The notes beneath the pieces are model-generated. The model did no database searches. It had not been told where the DNA came from and saw only the letters and a list, made by a program, of their open reading frames with translations. Shown piece after piece: positions 53,319-60,538 of a stretch of 64,000 nucleotides of DNA (position 1 is the first letter of the stretch; each line of letters starts with the position of its first letter). The translations under genes were made by a program, and so were the position numbers. This stretch comes from DATAEG01 sp963703085 (GTDB taxonomy: Bacteria; Actinomycetota; Actinomycetes; Mycobacteriales; Jatrophihabitantaceae), in NCBI GenBank assembly GCA_963703085.1, contig OY969789.1, forward strand, positions 744,001-808,000, given 5' to 3'.

Positions 53319-54370
53319 AGACACCGAACGTGAGTGCACTCCACGACAGCGAGCCGCTGCTGCGTATCGCCGGGTTGACCGTCGACTTCCGCACCGATGA
53401 CGGGGTGGTGCACGCGGTCACCGACGTCAGCCTGTCCGTACGGGCCGGCGAGATCGTGGCCGTGGTCGGCGAGTCCGGGTCGGGAAAGAGCGTCACCGCC
53501 ATGTCGGTGCTGCGTCTGCTGCGCGAGCCACCGGCGCACACCCGCGCCGGGAGCATCACCTTCCGCGGCCGCGAGCTGCGCGGGCTGTCGGCGAAGGAGT
53601 TGCGGGCGATCCGCGGCGGTCCGGTCGGGATGATCTTTCAGGATCCGATGACCACGCTCAACCCGGTGGTGACGGTCGGCGCGCAGATCGTCGAGGCGAT
53701 CCGGCTGCACGACCAGAAGATCGACAAGCAGGCGGCGCGACGGCGGGCGGCCGAACTGCTCGCGCTGGTCGGCGTCCCCAATCCTGACCAGCGGCTACGC
53801 CAGTATCCGCACGAGTACTCCGGCGGTATGCGGCAGCGAGCCATGATCGCCATGGCCATCGCCAATGATCCCGATCTGATCATTGCCGACGAGCCGACGA
53901 CTGCGTTGGATGTCACGATCCAGGCCCAGGTGCTGCAGTTGCTCCAGCGCGCGCAACGCGAAACCGGTGCGGCGACCATCCTCATCACCCACGACCTCGG
54001 CGTGGTTGCCGAACTGGCCGATCGGATCGTCGTGATGTACGCGGGGCGGGTGGTGGAAACCGCCGGCGTGCTGGAATTGTTCGCCGGCCCACGTCACCCG
54101 TACACGATGGGATTGCTGGCCAGCCTGCCCAGGATGGACGTCGCCACCGATGAGCTGGACCCGATCCCGGGCAGCCCACCGAACATGGCCGACCCACCGC
54201 CCGGCTGCTCGTTCCATCCCCGCTGCCCGCTGGCTCGGGACCGCTGCCGCACCGAGCGACCCGAGCTGCTCGACATCGGTGACGGCCGGCAGAGCGCGTG
54301 TCACTACCACGCCGAACTCGTCGGTGCTGATCCGCGCGAGGTCTTCGCGACAGGTGAGGTGCTCGGATGA
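53315..54370 (+). CDS. Peptide-type ABC ATPase (OppD-like), IclR locus
   Basis: 351 residues from ATG 53315 (GAGG five bases upstream, ATGA overlap); the frame to 52796 is an extension. Walker A GESGSGKSV, Q-loop MIFQDPMTTLNP, signature YSGGMRQR, Walker B LIIADEP, H-loop ITHD, C-terminal GCSFHPRCPLARDRCR cysteines. Confidence 0.94.
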   Translation: MKTPNVSALHDSEPLLRIAGLTVDFRTDDGVVHAVTDVSLSVRAGEIVAVVGESGSGKSVTAMSVLRLLREPPAHTRAGSITFRGRELRGLSAKELRAIRGGPVGMIFQDPMTTLNPVVTVGAQIVEAIRLHDQKIDKQAARRRAAELLALVGVPNPDQRLRQYPHEYSGGMRQRAMIAMAIANDPDLIIADEPTTALDVTIQAQVLQLLQRAQRETGAATILITHDLGVVAELADRIVVMYAGRVVETAGVLELFAGPRHPYTMGLLASLPRMDVATDELDPIPGSPPNMADPPPGCSFHPRCPLARDRCRTERPELLDIGDGRQSACHYHAELVGADPREVFATGEVLG

Positions 54371-55470
54371 CAGCGCCGCACGAACCCACGCCGGAGATGC
54401 AGCCTGCAGCCGCCCCGTCCACCGACTCGTGCGCCGTGCCACTGTTGCGGGTCGAGGGCCTCTCGAAACACTTCCCGATCCGGCGCGGCGTCCTGCGCCG
54501 GCAGGTTGGTGTCGTCCGCGCCGTGGACGGCATCGACCTCGAGCTACGCGCCGGCGAAACCGTCAGCTTGGTCGGTGAGTCCGGCTGCGGGAAGTCCACC
54601 ACCGGCCGGCTGCTGGTTCGGCTGCTGGATCCCACGTCCGGACGGATCGAGTTCGACGGCGACGACCTGTCCGGGCTCTCGCAGCGCGAGCTGCGGCCGC
54701 GCCGCCAACAGATCCAGATCATGTTCCAGGACCCGTACGCGTCGTTGTCTCCGCGGATGTCGGTGCACGACATCATCGCCGAGCCGCTGCGGGTACAGAG
54801 CCGCTACCGCAACACCGGGAACAACAGGGTCAGTGAGCTGCTCGACCTGGTCGGATTGCGGCCGGAACACGCACACCGTTACGCACACGAGTTCTCCGGC
54901 GGTCAGCGACAACGCATCAGCCTGGCCCGCGCGCTCGCTCTCGACCCGAAGATGCTCGTCCTCGACGAACCGGTCAGCGCACTGGACGTGTCGATCCAAG
55001 CGCAGGTGGTCAATCAGCTCCGCGGGTTGCAACAGCGACTGGGGCTGGCATATCTGTTCATCTCGCACAACCTCTCGGTGGTCAGGCACATCTCGCATCG
55101 AGTCGCCGTGATGTACCTCGGGGTGATCGTCGAGACCGGCACCCGCGCTGACATCTTCGGTGCCCCGACTCACCCGTACACCCAGGCGCTGCTGTCGGCC
55201 ATTCCCGTCCCGGAGCCGGTCGGCCGGGACAGCCGCGAGCGGATCACCCTGACCGGCGACGTGCCGAGTCCGAGCAATCCACCGTCGGGCTGCCACTTCC
55301 GAACTCGGTGCTGGAAGGCGCAGGATATCTGCGCCGTCGAGACGCCCGCCCTCATCGACCGGATCGGCGTCGGGCACCCGAGCGCCTGCCATTTCCCCGA
55401 GGTCCGGTCCACTACAAAGGGGTCGGACGATCATTCGACCCGCATCGACCCGACGCCGCCTTCCCGGTAG
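54367..55470 (+). CDS. Peptide-type ABC ATPase (OppF-like), IclR locus
   Basis: 367 residues, ATGA overlap with the preceding gene. Walker A GESGCGKST, Q-loop IMFQDPYASLSP, signature FSGGQRQR, Walker B MLVLDEP, H-loop ISHN (Asn replaces the usual Asp after the switch His). C-terminal GCHFRTRCWKAQDIC motif. Completes the five-part transporter. Confidence 0.94.
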   Translation: MTAPHEPTPEMQPAAAPSTDSCAVPLLRVEGLSKHFPIRRGVLRRQVGVVRAVDGIDLELRAGETVSLVGESGCGKSTTGRLLVRLLDPTSGRIEFDGDDLSGLSQRELRPRRQQIQIMFQDPYASLSPRMSVHDIIAEPLRVQSRYRNTGNNRVSELLDLVGLRPEHAHRYAHEFSGGQRQRISLARALALDPKMLVLDEPVSALDVSIQAQVVNQLRGLQQRLGLAYLFISHNLSVVRHISHRVAVMYLGVIVETGTRADIFGAPTHPYTQALLSAIPVPEPVGRDSRERITLTGDVPSPSNPPSGCHFRTRCWKAQDICAVETPALIDRIGVGHPSACHFPEVRSTTKGSDDHSTRIDPTPPSR

Positions 55471-55479
55471 GAGAGACAC

Positions 55480-56355
55480 GTGGCCAGAGCAGTACGCACC
55501 GCCCGTCGGGTGTCCGTGGACGACTCGCGGCCGGCGTCGGCGAACTATCACGCCAATGCCCTGGCCCGCGGCCTGGCCCTGCTCGAGATGCTCGCCGCCG
55601 AGCCAGAGCCACTGACGTTGAACGACTTCAGTCAGGGCACCGCGCTGCCGAAGAGCACGCTGGTCCGGCTCCTCGCCGTGCTGTCCGAGATGGAGTACGT
55701 GGTCCGCGTCGACGACCGGCCGGCGTACCGGCTCGGGCACAAGGTGCAGCGGCTGGCCAGCGCATACGTCTCCTCCCTGGATCTCACGTTGGTCGCCGAG
55801 CGGTACCTCAAGCCGGTCGCCCTCAGCACCGGACAGACCGCCAACCTCGGTGTCCTCGACGGCAGCCAGGTACTGCACATCTGCGTCGCGGAACCGGACC
55901 GGCCGCTGCGCTTCACGACGGCGATCGGTGCGCGCGACCATCTCTACTGCACCGGGTTGGGCAAGCTCCTGCTCTCCGAACTGCCCGACTCGCAGCTGAC
56001 CGAGCGGCTTCCGGCGGAACCCTTCACCGCCTTCACCGATGCCACCCTCACCTCGGTCGCCGAGCTGCGCCGCGACCTCAAGCGCACCAATCGGCGCGGC
56101 TACGCCTTCGACGACAACGAGCGCAGCATCGGGCTGCGCTGTGTGGCCGTCGGGGTGCGCCTTGACGACGAATGCCTGGCGGCGGTCAGCGTCTCCGGAC
56201 CTTCCGGCGAGTTCACTCCCACCCGGCAGCACGACTATGTCGCGGCGCTGGACGAGGTGGCCGCGACGATGGCCGCCGACGAGGACTTCGGCGCAGCGCT
56301 GCGCATTGTGCACCGTTCGCTTCGCTCGGTGGGCAGCTCGGGCGGCCATGCCTGA
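55480..56355 (+). CDS. IclR-family transcriptional regulator
   Basis: 291 residues, GTG start behind TAGGAGAG. Winged HTH at ~25-95 (ALARGLALLEMLAAEPEPLTLNDFSQGTALPKSTLVRLLAVLSEMEYVVR), effector-binding domain from ~100 (GQTANLGVLDGSQVLHICVAEPDRPLRF ... IGARDHLYCTGLGKLLLSELP ... RRGYAFDDNERSIGLRCVAVGV). It is the last gene of the transporter operon and the only regulator of the 42-63 kb region. The IclR family binds TGGAA-N5-TTCCA-like sites, and four such sites are present at key promoters. Confidence 0.94.
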   Translation: MARAVRTARRVSVDDSRPASANYHANALARGLALLEMLAAEPEPLTLNDFSQGTALPKSTLVRLLAVLSEMEYVVRVDDRPAYRLGHKVQRLASAYVSSLDLTLVAERYLKPVALSTGQTANLGVLDGSQVLHICVAEPDRPLRFTTAIGARDHLYCTGLGKLLLSELPDSQLTERLPAEPFTAFTDATLTSVAELRRDLKRTNRRGYAFDDNERSIGLRCVAVGVRLDDECLAAVSVSGPSGEFTPTRQHDYVAALDEVAATMAADEDFGAALRIVHRSLRSVGSSGGHA

Positions 56356-56380
56356 CCCGACCGGATGCGCCGCGCCGGGG

Positions 56381-56758
56381 TTACCCGAGGTATGCGATGG
56401 CGTCGATCTCGACGCGGACGTTCGGATGAGCGAAGCCGACCACCACCGTGGTACGAGCCGGCGGTGCGGCGGCGAACCGCTGCGCGTAGATCTCGTTAAA
56501 CGGCGCGAACAGGGCGGCATTGGAGAGGAACGCGCCGACTTTGACGACCCGATCCGGCGACGTGCCGGCGGCGCGCAACACCGCCTCGACGTTGTCCAGA
56601 GCCCCGGTCACCTCCCGGGTGAAGTCGCCGATGTAGATGCCACCGTCGGCATCGGTGGCGGTTTGGCCGGAGACGAACACGAAGTCACCGGCTCGGGTGC
56701 CGTGCGACAGCGGAACCTGCGCAGCGGGGAAGCTCTCCGGATGAATTCGTTCGATCAT
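56381..56758 (-). CDS. ridA: RidA-family enamine/imine deaminase
   Basis: 125 residues, full length. VFVSGQTA, LDNVEAVLRAAG, VVKVGAFLSN, the conserved Arg in PPARTTVVVGF, and EIDAIAYLG with the catalytic Glu are RidA family residues. RidA hydrolyses reactive 2-aminoacrylate and related enamines formed by PLP enzymes. It is divergent from the N-acyl-D-amino-acid deacylase gene and lies near a D-serine dehydratase-like gene, which would make exactly that enamine. Confidence 0.9.
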   Translation of the reverse strand: MIERIHPESFPAAQVPLSHGTRAGDFVFVSGQTATDADGGIYIGDFTREVTGALDNVEAVLRAAGTSPDRVVKVGAFLSNAALFAPFNEIYAQRFAAAPPARTTVVVGFAHPNVRVEIDAIAYLG

Positions 56759-56807
56759 GGGTGTGGGCCTTTCGAGTCGGTTCCGTGCCGCGCGCGGCGT
56801 GGTGACA

Positions 56808-56822
56808 TGAAATCACATTTCG
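56808..56822. promoter_or_regulatory. Putative IclR operator, ridA/deacylase intergenic region
   Basis: TGAAA-TCACA-TTTCG (core GAAAT-CAC-ATTTC is a perfect dyad), preceded by GACA. It lies between the divergent ridA (50 bases) and deacylase (57 bases) starts. It agrees at 14 of 19 positions with the 60482-60500 site when aligned from GACATG. Confidence 0.6.
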
Positions 56823-56879
56823 TTTTACGCCCGAGGGCCCGGCCCGTAGTGGCCGCGTCGCGATCTGGAGCCGCACCTC

Positions 56880-58481
56880 GTGCCATCCGTATCGATTGAG
56901 GCCCCTGACGTCTTGCTGTCCGGTGGCCTGGTGGTCGACGGTACCGGTGCTCCGGCGCGCCACGCGGACGTGCTCGTCAGTGGTGGCCTGATCCGGGCCG
57001 TCGACGCCGGGATCCAACGGCACGATGTCCCGGTGTACGACGCGGCAGGACAGGTGATCTGCCCGGGATTCGTCGACATCCACACGCATTCCGATCTCAC
57101 TCTGCTGTCCGATCCGCGCGCGCTGAGCAAGGTTCACCAAGGTGTCACCACCGAGGTGGTGGGCAACTGTGGTCTGGGCGTGGCCCCTACCGTCGCCGGT
57201 GCGGACCGGCATGCCATCCGCCAGGCGGTCAGCTACCTCGACCTCGACCCCGACATCGAGTGGTCGTGGCAGGACGTGGCCGGCTATCTCGACCGGGTCA
57301 GCGCCGCCGGTCCGGGCGTCAACGTCGCCACCCTGGTGGGTCATCTCGTGCTGCATGCCGATGTCTGTGGATTCCACGACCGGCCGGCCGACGCGGCCGG
57401 CATCGACCGGATGTGCGGTTTGCTGCGCGAATCGCTGGACGCCGGCGCGGTGGGGTTGTCCACCGGGCTGGTGTACGCACCGTTGCCCTTCGTCGACGAG
57501 AACGAACTGGTCGCGCTGGCTGCGGTCACCGCAGCGGCCGGGAAGATCTTCACCTGGCACGTGCGCAACTACGACGACGCCCTGGTCGAGTCGGTCACCC
57601 AGGCGATCCGGGTCGCCCACACGACCGGGTGCCGCACCCAGATCTCGCATCTGGCCGCGGTCGGCCGGCGCAACTGGGGCCGGGTCGAACAGGCTCTCGA
57701 CCTGGTCGACGAGGCGAACGCGAGCGGGCTGTCGGTCGGTGTCGACATCTACCCCTATCTGCACGGCAATGCGCCGCTGGCTCAGCTGTTGCCGCCTTGG
57801 GCGCAGGAGGGCGGCGCCGACAGCTGGACCCGGCGGCTCACTGACCCGGCGGTTCGCGCCGCGATCGGTTCCGAGTGGCAGACCCGGCCGACTACCTGGG
57901 ACGAGATCACGATCAGCTGGACGGTGCGCCCGGAGCCGGATCCCATCGTCGGCCGGAGCGTCGCAGATCTCGCGGCCGAACGCGGAGTGTCCGGCGACGA
58001 GTTCGCCCTCGACCTGCTCGCCGAGCTCGGCACCGGCGCGATCATGACTGCCGGCGGACGCAGTGCGGACGATCTGCGCACCGTGCTGGGTCACCCGGCG
58101 ACGGTCGTCGCGTCGGACGGCCTCTGCTTGGATCCGAACGGGGTGACCGGTGCCGGGGTGCCGCATCCACGCAGTTATGGCTGCTTCCCGCGCTACCTCA
58201 GCCGGTACGCGGGCCCGGACGTCACCGCACTGCCCGACGCCATCCGTCGCTGCACCTCCGAACCGGCGGCGCGGGTCGGGTTGACCGACCGCGGCGTACT
58301 GCGCCCGGGGGCACCTGCCGACATCGTCGTGTTCACGCCGGATCGATTGCGGGACCGCGCCACCTTCGCCGCGCCGCACCAGTTCGCCGCCGGTATCGAC
58401 CTCGTCCTGGTCAACGGCGAGGTGGTCGTCGAGGCGGAACGGCACACCGGACGCCGGCCCGGACACGTTCTGCGCATCTGA
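56880..58481 (+). CDS. N-acyl-D-amino-acid deacylase (D-aminoacylase) family amidohydrolase
   Basis: 533 residues, GTG start with GGAG nine bases upstream. Amidohydrolase signature ICPGFVDIHTHSDLTLL (HxH metal site, ~residues 65-70), VVGNCGLG with the Cys ligand of D-aminoacylases, later His in HVRNY and ISHLAAVG, VASDG catalytic Asp, and VVFTPDRLRDRATFAAPHQFAAGI near the C-terminus. D-aminoacylases hydrolyse N-acyl-D-amino acids to D-amino acid and fatty or acetyl acid; dihydropyrimidinase-like activities are an alternative. It starts the D-amino acid module. Confidence 0.88.
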   Translation: MPSVSIEAPDVLLSGGLVVDGTGAPARHADVLVSGGLIRAVDAGIQRHDVPVYDAAGQVICPGFVDIHTHSDLTLLSDPRALSKVHQGVTTEVVGNCGLGVAPTVAGADRHAIRQAVSYLDLDPDIEWSWQDVAGYLDRVSAAGPGVNVATLVGHLVLHADVCGFHDRPADAAGIDRMCGLLRESLDAGAVGLSTGLVYAPLPFVDENELVALAAVTAAAGKIFTWHVRNYDDALVESVTQAIRVAHTTGCRTQISHLAAVGRRNWGRVEQALDLVDEANASGLSVGVDIYPYLHGNAPLAQLLPPWAQEGGADSWTRRLTDPAVRAAIGSEWQTRPTTWDEITISWTVRPEPDPIVGRSVADLAAERGVSGDEFALDLLAELGTGAIMTAGGRSADDLRTVLGHPATVVASDGLCLDPNGVTGAGVPHPRSYGCFPRYLSRYAGPDVTALPDAIRRCTSEPAARVGLTDRGVLRPGAPADIVVFTPDRLRDRATFAAPHQFAAGIDLVLVNGEVVVEAERHTGRRPGHVLRI

Positions 58482-58506
58482 CCGAACCCGACACCTGGAG
58501 CGAACG

Positions 58507-59343
58507 ATGATCGACGTGCACACCCACTGCCACCTGGCCGAGCATTGGGGATGCGAGTGGCATCGCAACTGGCAACCGGTCTACGGCCACGAGTACGCCG
58601 ACCGTTCGCCGGCCGAGTATGACGCAGCAATGGCGGCCGGCGGCGTCGAGCTCGCCTTCGTCTTCGGGATGCGGGCCACTCGAGCCGGGGTCATCACGCC
58701 GAACGAATACGTCGAGTCGTTCTGCGCGCAGACCGAGACCGACACGATCGGCTTCATGGCGCTCGATCTCAGCGACGCCGATGTGCACGAGCAGCTGGCC
58801 GACGGCATCGCGCGCGGGCTGCGGGGCGTCAAGCTCTACCCGATCCTGGCGCACTTCGACCCGCGGGACGAGGCACACGACCCGTTCTTCCGGGCCGCGA
58901 CGGAGGCGGGACTGATCGTGTTGTGGCACATGGGCACCACGCCCAGCCCGGAAGGCCGGTTGGAGGTCAGCAACCCGCTCGTCGTCGATGATGTCGCGCG
59001 CCGGCATCCCGACCTTCGTCAGATCATCGCGCACCTGGGCCATCCGTGGCAGCGCGAGACGGTTGTCGTGCTCCGCAAGAATCGCAACGTCTTCGGTGAT
59101 GTCTCGGCGAGCTGGGCGCGGCCGCTGGACGGCTTCATGGCCATGGTTCGGGCCCAGGAGTGGGATGTGGTGCCGAAGCTGCTGTTCGGTTCGGACTTTC
59201 CAATGTGGACGCCGGCGGACGCCGTCACCGGACTGCGCGAGCTCGCCGACATGCGGCCGTCCGGGCTGCCGGCGATCCGGCCGGAGACCATCGACTGGTT
59301 GATCGACGGCGACCCGCGGGCCGCTCTCGGGCTCACCGGATGA
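58507..59343 (+). CDS. Amidohydrolase_2 family (metal-dependent TIM-barrel) hydrolase
   Basis: 278 residues: MIDVHTHCHLAEHWG (HxH near residues 5-7), LRGVKLYPILAHFDP, LIVLWHMGTT (third His), QIIAHLGHP and LLFGSDFPMWTP (catalytic Asp) are those of family PF04909, which includes decarboxylases and lactone hydrolases such as LigI. Substrate unknown. 26 bases after the deacylase and overlapping the next gene by 4, so it is in the same operon. Confidence 0.9.
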   Translation: MIDVHTHCHLAEHWGCEWHRNWQPVYGHEYADRSPAEYDAAMAAGGVELAFVFGMRATRAGVITPNEYVESFCAQTETDTIGFMALDLSDADVHEQLADGIARGLRGVKLYPILAHFDPRDEAHDPFFRAATEAGLIVLWHMGTTPSPEGRLEVSNPLVVDDVARRHPDLRQIIAHLGHPWQRETVVVLRKNRNVFGDVSASWARPLDGFMAMVRAQEWDVVPKLLFGSDFPMWTPADAVTGLRELADMRPSGLPAIRPETIDWLIDGDPRAALGLTG

Positions 59344-60461
59344 CCGCCGCCCGGTCGGGCGGGCCGACCTCGTTGGACCAGTTGGCCACGCCCGCCCTGC
59401 TCGTCGATGTCGATCGGCTGGACGCCAACATCGCCCGGATGGCGTCCGCGTACGCAGCCGCCGGGATTGCGTTGCGGCCGCACGTCAAGACGTCGAAGTG
59501 TTGGGAAGTCGCGCGCCGGCAACTCGCCGCGGGCGCTATCGGCTTCACCTGCTCGACCCCGGCCGAAGTCGCCTGGCTGCAAGACCACGGCGTCCGGGAC
59601 CTGCTCTGGGCACACGTCCCGATCGGCCCGCGCAAGGTGGAGTTCGCGGTCGGTGCAGCCGTTGCCGGCGGTTTGAGCGTCGCCCTGGATTCGGTACCGG
59701 CCGCCGAGCCGCTAGCCGCGGCCGCCGCTGCGGCCGGAGTGACCGTGCCGTTCGTGCTGGAGGTCAACACCGGGCACGGCCGGCTGGGCGTCGACCCTGA
59801 CCGGGCGGTCCACACCGCCGATATGATCGCGGCGCTTCCAGCGTTGCGGTTGCGCGGCGTGATGACCCACGAGGGTCACATCTCGGCGCTCGCCGACCGT
59901 TCGGAACTGGAGCAAGCCGGCCGCACCGCCGGCGAGGTGCTTGCGCAGACCGCGGCCGCGTTGCGTGACGCCGGCCACGACGCCGAGCTGGTGTCCGTCG
60001 GCTCCACGCCGGGCGCAACCTCCACACCGTTCGCGGCCGGGGTTACCGAAGCCCGTCCCGGCACGTACGTCTACTACGACGCCAACCAGATCAGACTCGG
60101 CAGCGCCACCGTCGCGGAGTGCGCCCTCACCGTGCTGGCCCGGGTGGCCAGTACGCAGCGCTCCGGCCGGGCGATCACCGACGCCGGCATCAAGGCCATG
60201 AGCTCGGATTCGATCGCGGCCACCGGGTTCGTCGGCATACCGTGTGATCCAGACGTAGTGCCCCTACCCGAGGTGGTATTCGCGGAAGCGAACGAGGAAC
60301 ACGGGTTCCTCCTCGGCAACGGAACCGCTGATCTCGCCGTCGGCGACCTCGTCCGGGTGATCCCCAACCACGCCTGCGGGGCGACGAACATGTGGAGCCA
60401 CGGGTACGCCGTGCGCGGCCGCGAGGTCGTCGAGGACTGGCCTATCTCCGCACGTTACTAA
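59340..60461 (+). CDS. PLP-dependent D-serine dehydratase / D-threonine aldolase-like (alanine racemase fold)
   Basis: 373 residues from ATG 59340 (ATGA overlap; the frame to 59160 is an extension). Fold-type III: PLP Lys in LRPHVKTSKC (~residue 51), STPGATSTPF, and the metal motif PNHACGATN. In D-serine dehydratases zinc is bound by His and Cys (H-x-C), whereas D-threonine aldolases use H-x-D, so HAC here favours dehydratase chemistry on a D-beta-hydroxy amino acid, giving ammonia via 2-aminoacrylate. This agrees with ridA upstream. Enzyme specificity is inferred from this motif. Confidence 0.88.
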   Translation: MTAARSGGPTSLDQLATPALLVDVDRLDANIARMASAYAAAGIALRPHVKTSKCWEVARRQLAAGAIGFTCSTPAEVAWLQDHGVRDLLWAHVPIGPRKVEFAVGAAVAGGLSVALDSVPAAEPLAAAAAAAGVTVPFVLEVNTGHGRLGVDPDRAVHTADMIAALPALRLRGVMTHEGHISALADRSELEQAGRTAGEVLAQTAAALRDAGHDAELVSVGSTPGATSTPFAAGVTEARPGTYVYYDANQIRLGSATVAECALTVLARVASTQRSGRAITDAGIKAMSSDSIAATGFVGIPCDPDVVPLPEVVFAEANEEHGFLLGNGTADLAVGDLVRVIPNHACGATNMWSHGYAVRGREVVEDWPISARY

Positions 60462-60485
60462 CCAAGTCGGAGGGATGCATTGACA

Positions 60486-60500
60486 TGGAACGATATTCCG
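60486..60500. promoter_or_regulatory. Putative IclR operator before the sialidase-like gene
   Basis: TGGAA-CGATA-TTCCG preceded by GACA, in the 77-base gap between the D-serine dehydratase-like stop and the sialidase-like start. GGAA/TTCC is the core dyad. It implies an internal promoter inside the operon. Confidence 0.6.
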
Positions 60501-60538
60501 CGTGAGGCTCTGAGTACTCGACTCCCCAGGAGAGGCTC

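Noticed and set aside
55419..55443. GGTCG ... CGACC inverted repeat near the end of the oppF-like gene
   Set aside because: Lies inside codons of a well-supported gene and has short arms; no promoter context.
54544..56520. 658-residue open frame on the minus strand
   Set aside because: Shadow of the OppF-like and IclR genes; no recognisable domain.
56685..58568. 627-residue open frame on the minus strand
   Set aside because: Shadow of the D-aminoacylase gene, whose catalytic motifs are convincing.
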